Below, one piece after another: positions 46,916 through 55,079 of a DNA stretch of 64,000 nucleotides. The notes under the pieces are model-generated. The model was not told the origin of the DNA. It saw only the letters and a list, made by a program, of their open reading frames with translations, and did not search any database. The stretch covers positions 1 through 64,000 of the forward strand of contig JBJOMN010000003.1 in the NCBI GenBank assembly GCA_046052345.1, written 5' to 3'. Position 1 is the first letter of the stretch, and each line of letters begins with the position of its first letter. The position numbers were made by a program, and so were the translations under genes. The stretch is from Pollutiaquabacter sp046052345. Lineage in GTDB: Bacteria; Bacteroidota; Bacteroidia; AKYH767-A; 2013-40CM-41-45.

Positions 46916-48532
46916 TTAGGCGTCGATGGCGACTTTCGGCGCAGCCTGGAGAATTTCAGGACTGGCGAATTCGGCGTACTGAGAGAAGTTCTTGACGAAC
47001 GCTGCAGCCAGTGAATTGGTCTTCGTATCGTAGTCGTTCTTGTCAGCCCAGGTATTACGCGGATTCAGGATGTCCGCCGGTACTCCCGGACACGTCGTGG
47101 GCATCCGTAATCCGAACACGGGAAGGGTGTCGTAGGCTACACTGTCCAGGTCTCCGTTCAGGGCGGCGGTGATCATGGAACGGGTATAGGATAGTTTCAT
47201 GCGTGAGCCGATACCGTACGAACCTCCCGACCAGCCGGTGTTCACAAGCCATACGTTCACGTTGTGCTTCTTCAGTTTTTCACCGAGAAGATCCGCGTAT
47301 TTGGTAGGATGGAGGGGGAGGAATGCCTTGCCGAAACAGGCAGAGAAGGTGGTGGTGGGTTCGGTGATGCCGACTTCCGTGCCGGCCACCTTGGCGGTGT
47401 ATCCGGAAATGAAGTGGTACATGGCCTGCCCGGCATCCAGCCGCGAGATGGGAGGAAGCACACCGAAGGCGTCACACGTAAGGAAGAAAATGTTCTTCGG
47501 AATGCCGGCCACCGAGGGCTCGACGGCATTCTCGATATGATGGATGGGATACGCGACGCGCGTGTTCTCTGTCTTGGAGATATTATCGTAATCGACCGTG
47601 GTCGTGCCTTCGTGGAACTCCACATTCTCCACCAATGCTCCGAATCGGATGGCATTGAAGATCTGCGGCTCTTTTTCCTTGCTGAGGTTGACGCACTTGG
47701 CATAGCAGCCACCTTCGAAGTTGAAGACGGAGTTTTCGGCCCATCCGTGCTCGTCATCTCCGATAAGGCCGCGGTTCGGGTCGGCGGAAAGGGTGGTCTT
47801 TCCGGTACCGGAAAGACCGAAGAATACGGCAGTGTCGCCTTTGCTTCCGATGTTGGCGGAGCAGTGCATCGAAAGCACTTTCTTGTCGTGCGGAAGAACG
47901 AAGTTCAGTACGGAGAAGATGCCTTTCTTGATCTCTCCCGTGTAACCGGTGCCGCCGATCAGGATGACACGCTTCGTGAAATTCACGATGGCGAAGTTCG
48001 ACTGACGGGTGCCGTCACGCTCGGGATCTGCGTGGAAACCGGGAGCGCAGATGATGTTCCAGTGGGCATGGACCGTATTCAAAATCTCCTCCTTCGTCGG
48101 GCGCAGGAAGAGGTTGTGGGCAAAGAGATTCTGCCAAGGAGATTCAGTGACCACCCGGATGTTCAACCGGTGGTTCTGATCGGCGCAGGCGTATGCGTCG
48201 CGTACATAGATCGTCTTGTCCTGGAGGTACGCCGTGACACGGTCGTAAAGGTGTTCGAATTTTGCCGGATCGAACTTGATGTTGATGTCTCCCCACCAGA
48301 CAGAGTCCGCTGTGATCGCATCGTTGACGATGAACTTGTCCTTCGGGGAACGTCCGGTGAATTTGCCGGTATCGACGGCAAGCGCACCGGTATCGGTCAG
48401 CACACCCTCGCCGCGGATGATGGTCTCTTCGACCAATTCCGCCGGTGTGAGGTTCCAGTAGGCGTCTGCCACGTGGCGGATGCCAAGACTGGCTACTGTC
48501 GCTTCTTTTGCCTTAAAGCCGAATTCGTTCAT
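46916..48532 (-). CDS. pckA: Phosphoenolpyruvate carboxykinase (ATP)
   Basis: This 538-residue enzyme converts oxaloacetate and ATP to PEP and CO2, the first committed step of gluconeogenesis; in many Bacteroidota it also runs in reverse to fix CO2. It shows TGKFTGRSPKDKFIV, the P-loop FGLSGTGKTTLSADPNR, DDEHGW and the C-terminal GIGSRMKLSYTRSMI. The start MNEFGFKAKE at 48532 gives the usual length; a longer frame upstream is not conserved. Confidence 0.96.
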   Translation of the reverse strand: MNEFGFKAKEATVASLGIRHVADAYWNLTPAELVEETIIRGEGVLTDTGALAVDTGKFTGRSPKDKFIVNDAITADSVWWGDINIKFDPAKFEHLYDRVTAYLQDKTIYVRDAYACADQNHRLNIRVVTESPWQNLFAHNLFLRPTKEEILNTVHAHWNIICAPGFHADPERDGTRQSNFAIVNFTKRVILIGGTGYTGEIKKGIFSVLNFVLPHDKKVLSMHCSANIGSKGDTAVFFGLSGTGKTTLSADPNRGLIGDDEHGWAENSVFNFEGGCYAKCVNLSKEKEPQIFNAIRFGALVENVEFHEGTTTVDYDNISKTENTRVAYPIHHIENAVEPSVAGIPKNIFFLTCDAFGVLPPISRLDAGQAMYHFISGYTAKVAGTEVGITEPTTTFSACFGKAFLPLHPTKYADLLGEKLKKHNVNVWLVNTGWSGGSYGIGSRMKLSYTRSMITAALNGDLDSVAYDTLPVFGLRMPTTCPGVPADILNPRNTWADKNDYDTKTNSLAAAFVKNFSQYAEFASPEILQAAPKVAIDA

Positions 48533-48590
48533 GTCAACGTAGGATTTAAAGGTGTTGTGTATGGTTGTAAAATGATATCGTGCCGGGACT

Positions 48591-49136
48591 TCAGGGACGC
48601 TTCTGGTGCTTGCAAGGGGAGTTTTCGTAGACGTTCGTGCGCTTGGCGGTCTTGAGCTGCTCGTTGGCCGCAGCAATGAATGAAGACTGCTGCTCAGCCG
48701 ACATCCCCTCCAGCTTGAAACAGATTTCCGTTTCTCCCTCACGGCCCCAGAGGATCTTGTCATAAGTGACGGTCAACTTCAGCTTGTTGCCATAGTCGAT
48801 CACCCATTTCTCGAAAGCATCCATTCCTTCACGGTCAGGACCGCTCGCTTCGGAAAAGAAGGAGACCAGGTACCGGTAAACCACACCTTGGTTTTCTGCG
48901 GCTGCAGGGGGCTGTTCGACCGGCTGGATGCTTACAGCGCCTGACTGTCCGCTTTCGGCTGCAGCAGGTGCCTCCTCTTCGGAGCCCGGCATGATAACTC
49001 CCGGAGGAAGCGTAGAGTAGGGCTTATCGGTGGGATCTGATTTGCCCAGCGAACGTGTATTAGCCTTTGACATCATCGGGTGTTTGCACGCGGCGGTAAC
49101 AGCGAGAGTCAGCGACAGGAGAATGATTCTTTTCAT
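48591..49136 (-). CDS. Hypothetical lipoprotein
   Basis: This 181-residue protein has a lipoprotein signal (MKRIILLSLTLAVTAAC, Cys 17). A low-complexity Glu/Ala/Gln/Pro linker (about 50-90) leads to a compact C-terminal domain of about 90 residues (YRYLVSFFSEASGPDREGMD, LTVTYDKILWGREGETEICF) that ends in a basic tail. I do not recognise the family. The Met at 49136 is chosen as it opens the lipoprotein signal. It precedes pckA by 58 bases on the same strand and follows the DUF423 gene by 28. Confidence 0.7.
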   Translation of the reverse strand: MKRIILLSLTLAVTAACKHPMMSKANTRSLGKSDPTDKPYSTLPPGVIMPGSEEEAPAAAESGQSGAVSIQPVEQPPAAAENQGVVYRYLVSFFSEASGPDREGMDAFEKWVIDYGNKLKLTVTYDKILWGREGETEICFKLEGMSAEQQSSFIAAANEQLKTAKRTNVYENSPCKHQKRP

Positions 49137-49164
49137 ATCAGTGAATGACGAAGTAGTGGATTTG

Positions 49165-49566
49165 TCAGATGTTCTGCGTACGAAGTAATGTATAACCGAG
49201 CGCACACCAGCCTGCGATCAGCAAAAGTCCCCCTATCGGTGTGACCGGCCCGAGAAACGATTTCCAACCGTCCAGTCCGGTAAGCTCACGGGTGGAAAGC
49301 AGGTAGATAGAGCCGGAAAAAAGAAGAATGCCCGCCATGAACAGATAAGTAGCGTACCTCAAGCCGTTCATGTCGGACCGGCTTGCCAGCAGACCGATAA
49401 AGAGAAGTGCGAGTGCGTGAGCCAACTGATAGCGGACGCCCGTCTCAAAAGATTGTAACTGTTCCGGAGAGATTCTGCTTCTTAGACCGTGAGCGCCGAA
49501 AGCGCCCAAGATCACAGAGGTTCCGGCAAATGCACAGCCGGCCAGCATCGACGCCCTGGAAATCAT
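49165..49566 (-). CDS. DUF423 membrane protein (YgdD-like)
   Basis: This 133-residue protein has four predicted membrane helices and the family pattern AFAGTSVILGAFGAHGLRS at the N-terminus and FLGPVTPIGGLLLIAGW near the C-terminus. DUF423 proteins are small inner-membrane proteins of unknown function. A TATATTCG box (49571-49578, minus strand) lies only 4 bases before the ATG, suggesting a nearly leaderless transcript if it is used. Confidence 0.9.
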   Translation of the reverse strand: MISRASMLAGCAFAGTSVILGAFGAHGLRSRISPEQLQSFETGVRYQLAHALALLFIGLLASRSDMNGLRYATYLFMAGILLFSGSIYLLSTRELTGLDGWKSFLGPVTPIGGLLLIAGWCALGYTLLRTQNI

Positions 49567-49630
49567 GGTGCGAATATAGCAAAAAGGCGCCGCCGGGAAG
49601 CCTTTTTTTAACGAAAAATCCCCTTTTTGT

Positions 49631-50095
49631 TCACGGCAAATGACCCGTAAAAGCCACTCTTATCACCGTGTTGTCGTATTTCCCCATGGCCAGGTTAAAG
49701 GTCTCTTTCTCCGCGAATTTCCTGGCCTCGTCCAAATAGAAAATGCGATCCACCCGCTTATCGTTTCCGTACCCTTTGTAAAGCACCGAGTAACCTATGG
49801 CCAGCTTGACAGAAGAGTCTTTCAGGTTACTGCGACGGCTCGAACCGGCCGTCAGTTTGAAGGTCACGGTAACGGTAAGAGAGTCACTGACATACAGTTG
49901 ATACGGAGGGCTTGTTTTGCCGGGCAGCACAAGATGCTCACCGGCTATTCCCCCCGCAACGTTCCCCTTTACGCTGACCGAAACGTCGCTCAGTTCGATT
50001 TTCTTTAATTCCTGGGCGTTTGTATCCCCGACTGGCTGCCAGATAAGCAGGAACAGTAGGAAAACAGTCTTTTTAAGATTCAAGACGCGCTGCAT
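49631..50095 (-). CDS. Hypothetical exported protein
   Basis: This 154-residue protein has a signal peptide (LKKTVFLLFLLIWQPVGDTN, cleavage after AQ). The mature part looks all-beta, with IELSDVSVSVKGNVAGGIAG and LYVSDSLTVTVTFKLTAG, and ends in KYDNTVIRVAFTGHLP. No family was recognised. The start at 50095 was chosen because an exact TAATTTTG box lies at 50132-50139, which overlaps the alternative ATG at 50134. Confidence 0.65.
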   Translation of the reverse strand: MQRVLNLKKTVFLLFLLIWQPVGDTNAQELKKIELSDVSVSVKGNVAGGIAGEHLVLPGKTSPPYQLYVSDSLTVTVTFKLTAGSSRRSNLKDSSVKLAIGYSVLYKGYGNDKRVDRIFYLDEARKFAEKETFNLAMGKYDNTVIRVAFTGHLP

Positions 50096-50131
50096 GGCAG
50101 TTTGGAATGAAGTTTGATTATTTTCGGAAGT

Positions 50132-50139
50132 CAAAATTA
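50132..50139 (-). promoter_or_regulatory. Bacteroidota -7 promoter box (TAATTTTG)
   Basis: TAATTTTG on the minus strand, 36 bases before ATG 50095. A variant box TATTTTCG at 50119-50126 on the plus strand may serve the divergent DUF4177-like gene, so the two transcripts could overlap slightly. Confidence 0.4.
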
Positions 50140-50168
50140 ATCTTCAAATAACTCAATTCCATCTATCC

Positions 50169-50570
50169 ATGAAAAAAGAGATCAAGTACCTGTTGTCCGG
50201 TGCCATTCTCACGGGCACCTTGTTCACGTTCCTTTCCTTCCGCACGGTTGCACCTGTCAACGAATACCGCTACCGGCAGTTCTCTACCGTCGAATCGATC
50301 ATCCCCGGCGGAATCGGCCGTTCACGCATGGTCTCTACCGATGATTCCGGTACCGCGGTAGAGAAAGAACTGATGAACTTCTACAGCATGGTAGGCATCA
50401 ATTTCGGCAACATCGCCAACAACGACAAAACCATCGTGGACAAGATCAACGAGTATACCAGGGACGGCTGGGAACTGATGTCCGTAACCTCGGGCGTACA
50501 AAGTCCTTCCGAAAAGGGTTCTCAGGGTATCTACATGACCCGCTACCTGTTCCGTAAACCGTTGAACTGA
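50169..50570 (+). CDS. DUF4177-like small exported or anchored protein
   Basis: This 133-residue protein has an N-terminal hydrophobic segment (YLLSGAILTGTLFTFLSFRT) and a C-terminal part with INEYTRDGWELMSVTSG and YMTRYLFRKPLN, the pattern of DUF4177-like proteins (a conserved GWEL followed by a strand ending in Phe-Arg-Lys). The function is not known. It stands alone, with a terminator 25 bases after the stop. Confidence 0.7.
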   Translation: MKKEIKYLLSGAILTGTLFTFLSFRTVAPVNEYRYRQFSTVESIIPGGIGRSRMVSTDDSGTAVEKELMNFYSMVGINFGNIANNDKTIVDKINEYTRDGWELMSVTSGVQSPSEKGSQGIYMTRYLFRKPLN

Positions 50571-50595
50571 ATAGTGTCTCACAGACAGCGTCTCG

Positions 50596-50621
50596 AAAGC
50601 CGGCAACCGCCGGCTTTTTTT
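50596..50621 (+). terminator. Rho-independent terminator after the DUF4177-like gene
   Basis: Stem AAAGCCGGC / GCCGGCTTT with loop AACC and a T-run. It is followed closely by the saccharopine dehydrogenase-family gene; TAACTTCG near 50637 may be that gene's promoter box. Confidence 0.9.
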
Positions 50622-50651
50622 GTCCGCGTCTTCCCGTAACTTCGTCCTGCC

Positions 50652-51992
50652 ATGAAAAAGATACTGCTGATCGGTGCCGGACGATCTTCAACCTCCCTCA
50701 TCGATTACCTGTTGCATCACGCCGCCTCCGGTAATTGGGAGCTGACCGTGGGCGATTTTTCCGAACAGGCTGTCCATGAAAAGACCAAAGGGCACCCTGC
50801 TTCCCGCCCGATCCGTTTTGACATCCAAGACCGCGAACAGACACTGGCCGAAGTAGGGCGTGCCGATCTTGTCATCTCCCTCCTGCCGGCCCATATGCAT
50901 ATCTCGGTCGCACGGATGTGCGTAGCGCTGGGCAAACACCTGGTGACGGCCTCCTACGTCACTCCTGAAATGGAGGCTCTCCAAGAAGATGCTGTTTCAA
51001 AAGGCGTCATACTTCTCAACGAATGCGGCCTCGATCCGGGCATCGACCATATGAGCGCCATGGAGATCATCCGGGCCATCCGGTCGGAGGGTGGAGAATT
51101 GACAAGCTTCTATTCCTACACGGGAGGCCTGGTTGCCCCGGAATCCAACGATAACCCGTGGGGTTACAAGTTCTCCTGGAATCCCCGCAACGTGATCCTT
51201 GCCGGACAGGGTACGGCCAGATACATTGAAAACGGACGCTTCAAATACATTCCTTACAATCGTCTCTTTCGTCAGATAGAGACCATCGAAGTGGAAGGTG
51301 TCGGCCGATTTGACGGCTATGCAAATCGGGACTCGCTTTCCTACCGCAAGACCTATGGTCTGGATGGACTTCCTACGCTCTTGCGCGGAACGCTGCGTCA
51401 GCACGGCTTCTGCACGGCATGGGACGTTTTCGTTCGACTCGGGCTCACCGATGACACCTACGCGGTAGAGGATTCGGCGCATATGACCTATGCAAACCTT
51501 GTGGAATCCTTCCTGCCGGATCGTCCCTCCGGCAGCTCCCTTCGCGCCTCCGTAGCCGCACTTTGCGACCTGGATGCGGAAGGACCCGAAATGGACATGG
51601 TGGAATGGACCGGCATATTTTCCTCCCTGAATATCGGCCTTCCATCGGCTACACCTGCCCGCATCCTTCAGCAGCTCTTGGAGGAAAAATGGAAACTGCA
51701 GCCGAACGATAAGGACATGATTGTGATGCAGCACCGTTTCGGTTATGCGATCGGCACAAAACGGTTCCTTCGTACCTCCTCGCTGGTAGTGGTCGGCGAT
51801 GACAATGTACACACTGCAATGGCCAAGACGGTGGGGTTGCCTGCGGCGATAGCGGCGCGTAATATCCTTGACGGAACCGTCAGCACGCCGGGAGTTTGCA
51901 TTCCGGTAACCGCTGAAATCTGTGTGCCGGTTCTGAGGGAGCTCGAAACACTTGGCATCCGCTTCAGTGAGAAGACGGTGGAGGTGGCTTGA
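50652..51992 (+). CDS. Saccharopine dehydrogenase family protein (LYS9-like)
   Basis: This 446-residue protein has an N-terminal Rossmann domain (MKKILLIGAGRSSTSLIDYL, NAD(P) site), the central SLLPAHMHISVARMCVALGK and ASYVTPEMEALQ, then LNECGLDPGIDHMSAMEII and the saccharopine-binding C-terminal region (GGLVAPESNDNPWGYKFSW). It is likely to catalyse interconversion of saccharopine with a lysine- or glutamate-derived semialdehyde in lysine breakdown or a related step. Its 3' end overlaps the convergent trmN6 gene by 29 bases. Confidence 0.88.
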   Translation: MKKILLIGAGRSSTSLIDYLLHHAASGNWELTVGDFSEQAVHEKTKGHPASRPIRFDIQDREQTLAEVGRADLVISLLPAHMHISVARMCVALGKHLVTASYVTPEMEALQEDAVSKGVILLNECGLDPGIDHMSAMEIIRAIRSEGGELTSFYSYTGGLVAPESNDNPWGYKFSWNPRNVILAGQGTARYIENGRFKYIPYNRLFRQIETIEVEGVGRFDGYANRDSLSYRKTYGLDGLPTLLRGTLRQHGFCTAWDVFVRLGLTDDTYAVEDSAHMTYANLVESFLPDRPSGSSLRASVAALCDLDAEGPEMDMVEWTGIFSSLNIGLPSATPARILQQLLEEKWKLQPNDKDMIVMQHRFGYAIGTKRFLRTSSLVVVGDDNVHTAMAKTVGLPAAIAARNILDGTVSTPGVCIPVTAEICVPVLRELETLGIRFSEKTVEVA

Positions 51993-52695
51993 GGCTGATG
52001 TAGTAGTCCTTCGTCATCGCCATATATTCCTCGCTGTACTGATGGTCGTCGGACTGTACCACGATCTCCTCTTCGGTCAACAGACCGAATGAGGTGTTGA
52101 ACTCCATCATCAGCCGTTTTTCGGGTTTGTCTGCGACCGTCCGGACCCGGGCCAGACGATGACAGAACAATCCTTTCGATTGCGCAAGATCCATGAACTC
52201 CATGCCCTCCCGGTAAGGCAGAATCAAGCAGAACCTTCCGGCAGGTGACAGCAGTTTCTTTACTCCCGCTACTAGATCGGGGAAAGGAAGAGTCTCCGCA
52301 TGACGGGCCGTTGTCCGTGACCCTTCGGCCGGTTTGGAGGAATTATAGTAAGGCGGATTTGACACGATCAGGTCATAGCGCAAATCCGCAGCCGCTGCGA
52401 ATTCCTGAAGCGAGGTTTGGCGTACATCGAGCCTTTCGAACCAAGGCGAAATACGGAAATTCTCCCGCGCCTGCAGGTAAGCGCCTTCGTCCACATCGAT
52501 GGCATCGATCCAAGCCGTTGATTTCTGCGCCAGCATCAGCGCCAGAATTCCGCTGCCTGTTCCCACGTCAAGTATGTGCTGCGAATTTCCCGGTCGTACC
52601 CACGATCCCAATAAAACGGCATCCGTGCCCACTTTCATGGCACACTTGTCCTGATGGACAGTGAAATGTCGGAAACGGAAGACGGACTCACTCAT
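51964..52695 (-). CDS. trmN6: tRNA1(Val) adenine-37-N6 methyltransferase
   Basis: This 243-residue class I methyltransferase has the SAM motif LDVGTGSGILALMLAQ, the acidic strand IDAIDVDEGAYLQ and the catalytic NPPY motif in LIVSNPPYYNSS, the set used by N6-adenine methyltransferases such as TrmN6/YfiC. Start MSESVFRFRHFTVHQDKCAM matches the family. It follows rimM by 38 bases on the same strand. Confidence 0.92.
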   Translation of the reverse strand: MSESVFRFRHFTVHQDKCAMKVGTDAVLLGSWVRPGNSQHILDVGTGSGILALMLAQKSTAWIDAIDVDEGAYLQARENFRISPWFERLDVRQTSLQEFAAAADLRYDLIVSNPPYYNSSKPAEGSRTTARHAETLPFPDLVAGVKKLLSPAGRFCLILPYREGMEFMDLAQSKGLFCHRLARVRTVADKPEKRLMMEFNTSFGLLTEEEIVVQSDDHQYSEEYMAMTKDYYISLKPPPPSSH

Positions 52696-52733
52696 AAAAG
52701 CCTGTAAAAGCAAGTTCGAAGATATCGGTTTCT

Positions 52734-53291
52734 TTAATCGTCGGGATCCCCGTCCTCGTTTGCTCCGGTATACACATCGAGCAATCCGTCCGGCAGAACG
52801 ACATGCACTTCCTTGCGGTCCGGATCGATGGAGATCACGACCGATTCGTTCATCGGGATAAGGACTTCTTTGCCGCCGTAGTCGCACCGCGCGATGTATT
52901 GCATCGGCAGCTCCTCGATCTCCTGAATAACTCCCAGCCTTCCGGCGTCCCGGTCGATTACTGAATAGCCTTCCAATTCGTCGAACGACGGCTGATCCGA
53001 TTCGTCTCCTTCCGGCAAACCCTCCAAAAAGACTTCTTTTCCGTTAAGCGTCTTGGCTTCCGACTCGGAGTCCACATCTTCCAACTTGAGGATGAGTTGT
53101 CCTGATTTGATGCGCGTAGAGGCGACCTTGAAAGGAACCGGCAGCCCGTCGATCGCTACGAAGATGAATGAATACCCCTTGAAGTCCTCCGGATCCAGGG
53201 ATTCTGTAGCGAAAACGATCTCACCCTTGAATCCCGCCGGTTTTGAAAGAAAGCCGGCATACTCCAGATCGTCCAGGGCAAGTTGCTTCAT
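52734..53291 (-). CDS. rimM: 16S rRNA processing protein RimM
   Basis: This 185-residue protein has the RimM N-terminal domain (AGFLSKPAGFKGEIVFATES) and the PRC-barrel-like C-terminal domain (YSVIDRDAGRLGVIQEI, EVLIPMNESVVISIDPDRKE). It helps mature the 30S head region near S19. The Met at 53291 was chosen since the preceding bases belong to the hairpin at 53306-53336. It lies after rpsP, the usual order, but trmD and rplS are not next to it. Confidence 0.93.
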   Translation of the reverse strand: MKQLALDDLEYAGFLSKPAGFKGEIVFATESLDPEDFKGYSFIFVAIDGLPVPFKVASTRIKSGQLILKLEDVDSESEAKTLNGKEVFLEGLPEGDESDQPSFDELEGYSVIDRDAGRLGVIQEIEELPMQYIARCDYGGKEVLIPMNESVVISIDPDRKEVHVVLPDGLLDVYTGANEDGDPDD

Positions 53292-53305
53292 ATCCCGTGA
53301 AAATA

Positions 53306-53336
53306 AAAAAGCCGCGCGAAACACGCGCAGCTTTTT
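53306..53336 (-). terminator. Terminator or attenuator between rpsP and rimM
   Basis: Stem AAAAAGC / GCTTTTT extended by GCGCG / CGCGC with one C-A mismatch, followed by T residues on the minus strand. It sits between the S16 stop and the RimM start, so it may reduce rimM expression relative to rpsP. Confidence 0.8.
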
Positions 53337-53356
53337 CAATAATTCGTCTGTAATGG

Positions 53357-53881
53357 TCAGGCCTCTGCCGGAGCCTCTCCGGACGCTTCTTCAGCAGCAG
53401 GAGCCGCTTCTTCAGCAGGAGGAGGCGTGTTCTTGGCACGGATCGCTTCCAGCTTCGCTGCCCTCGCCTTGGATTCTTCGGCATGGCGGGATTCGGCGAC
53501 TTTCTGGGCGGCACCTACGACACGCTTCTTCTTGTCGTCCACCTTCAGGGATTTTTCCTGCATCCACTGCTGGAATTTTGTATCCGCCTGGTCGGCGGTC
53601 AAAGCTCCCTTGGTCACCCCTTTGAGCAGGTGATTATGGTACAGGACACCTTTGTAGGAAAGGATGGCACGGCAGGTGTCGGTCGGCTGTGCACCGTTGT
53701 TCAACCAGGTCAGCGCACGCTGATGGTCGAGGTTGATCGTAGCAGGATTCGTGTTGGGATTGTAGTCACCGATGACCTCGATGAACTTACCATTCCTCGG
53801 AGCACGGCTGTCGGCCACTACGATATGGTAATAAGCGTTGTGCTTCTTACCGTGGCGACTCAAACGGATTTTTACTGGCAT
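53357..53881 (-). CDS. rpsP: 30S ribosomal protein S16 with C-terminal extension
   Basis: This 174-residue protein begins MPVKIRLSRHGKKHNAYYHI and has the S16 domain over the first 85 residues (RAPRNGKFIEVIGDYNPNTN). A further 90 residues are rich in Ala, Glu and Lys and end in an Ala/Glu/Pro tail, an extension common among Bacteroidota S16 proteins. S16 stabilises the 30S body. A full promoter (TTTG, 19 bases, TATCTTTG) is present upstream. Confidence 0.96.
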   Translation of the reverse strand: MPVKIRLSRHGKKHNAYYHIVVADSRAPRNGKFIEVIGDYNPNTNPATINLDHQRALTWLNNGAQPTDTCRAILSYKGVLYHNHLLKGVTKGALTADQADTKFQQWMQEKSLKVDDKKKRVVGAAQKVAESRHAEESKARAAKLEAIRAKNTPPPAEEAAPAAEEASGEAPAEA

Positions 53882-53966
53882 TTGATGATAGATTATGGTT
53901 CTTTGGTCCCTTTTCTACCGACCCAGGCAGATCAGCATTCTCCGCATGCTGTTTTAAAAAGGACTG

Positions 53967-53997
53967 CAAAGATACGCTTTTCCTCCGGATTTCCAAA
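53967..53997 (-). promoter_or_regulatory. Complete Bacteroidota promoter for rpsP-rimM
   Basis: On the minus strand TTTG (53994-53997) and TATCTTTG (53967-53974) are separated by exactly 19 bases, the consensus spacing for the primary sigma factor of Bacteroidota. The -7 box ends 85 bases before the rpsP ATG. This is the clearest promoter in the window. Confidence 0.8.
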
Positions 53998-54022
53998 ACG
54001 GCCTGACCGTCATAAGTGCCTG

Positions 54023-54904
54023 TCATTGAGCAGATAACAGGTCTACTCGCAGGCCTAAACCGGCAGAACTGCCGACTCCGACACAAATTCCCCGTCCGGG
54101 CACGGAATTGAGCTGTATGGAAGGGCGGGTTTCGAAATACAGATGAATCGGTTTCCAGAACTCCCTTTTCTTGCCCACACGGAAATCGATTCCCAAAGGG
54201 ACGTAGACACTGGCGCCGAAACCGTTCTTTCCGTCAAACTTCTCGACCTCCCGTTCACCCCTATCGTTCCGATATCCCCACGGCATGTAGATTGGAGAAT
54301 CGTTGTAATTCCATCCCGGGGAACCTCCCTCTGATGCGGAATATTCGAGCACCGTCGAGGCCGCATACGAATAACCCGCTGTTACACCGATTCCGCCTTG
54401 CAGTGTCCACCTTTTCTCGGGGTGAAGCCGGTAGAGCAGGTTGATATCGAGTCGCAGCTGCTTGTTGCCGTAGCGGAAGTCGAACTGTTGGTAATAGGTC
54501 GAGTCAACGAAGAAACTCTCCCCGGTCTGGCTGGACACCAGGGTGTCATACGGAAAGCTCTCCGATAGGAAACCGCTGCGCGTCATCAAACCCGATTGGA
54601 TCACGTTGGAAACACCGATCCTGAGCACCGCCTTGGGCAGCTTGGCTGTCCGGAAACCCAGTTGCAAGGATTGGAAACTGCTACGGTCCGTAGCGAAAGA
54701 CACGCCCGGTTCAAACATGGAATAGTCCCTGCCAAGGATGCGGGATGCGGGTGCAAGGGACCGGAAATCGGAAAAAGATCCGTCAACAGCAGTTGTGCCG
54801 CCACCCCCGCTCAGGATGTGGGCTTCGGAAATTTGCAGGCTGCAGGGTTCTGCAAGCACTGTCATGCAAGTAAACGACGAAAACAGCAGGAGTACGTATT
54901 TCAT
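54023..54904 (-). CDS. Putative outer-membrane beta-barrel protein
   Basis: This 293-residue protein has a signal peptide (MKYVLLLFSSFTCMTVLA) and a mature part rich in alternating hydrophobic and aromatic strands (SLQLGFRTAKLPKAVLRIGV, FDFRYGNKQLRLDINLLYRL, ASVYVPLGIDFRVGKK, IHLYFETRPSIQL), consistent with an eight- to ten-strand barrel. The C-terminus does not end in Phe but in LLSAQ. No family name was recognised. TAACTTTG at 54964-54971 (minus strand) is a likely -7 box. Confidence 0.65.
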   Translation of the reverse strand: MKYVLLLFSSFTCMTVLAEPCSLQISEAHILSGGGGTTAVDGSFSDFRSLAPASRILGRDYSMFEPGVSFATDRSSFQSLQLGFRTAKLPKAVLRIGVSNVIQSGLMTRSGFLSESFPYDTLVSSQTGESFFVDSTYYQQFDFRYGNKQLRLDINLLYRLHPEKRWTLQGGIGVTAGYSYAASTVLEYSASEGGSPGWNYNDSPIYMPWGYRNDRGEREVEKFDGKNGFGASVYVPLGIDFRVGKKREFWKPIHLYFETRPSIQLNSVPGRGICVGVGSSAGLGLRVDLLSAQ

Positions 54905-54963
54905 TGGTTGGATTTATTGAGGGGCAAAACGGATCAAGAGGCGGTTTATTGCAGGAGGGACTG

Positions 54964-54971
54964 CAAAGTTA
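54964..54971 (-). promoter_or_regulatory. Bacteroidota -7 promoter box (TAACTTTG)
   Basis: TAACTTTG on the minus strand, 59 bases before the ATG of the barrel protein gene; a CTTG lies about 21 bases upstream. Confidence 0.45.
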
Positions 54972-55079
54972 AGCTCGGCTTCCCCTCGTCTGCAAGATTT
55001 GTTGATTATTCCTGCATCCGGGAGGCATCGGGAGAGCCCGCGATGAAGTACCTTTGGTCGCTGTCATCCTGCGATTTTG

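Noticed and set aside
46899..46920. GGTTCGAAT-like string that resembles a tRNA T-loop
   Set aside because: No acceptor, D or anticodon stems can be formed around it; it lies at the end of pckA.
47264..48655. Open frame of 463 codons opposite pckA
   Set aside because: Antisense shadow of a highly conserved gene.
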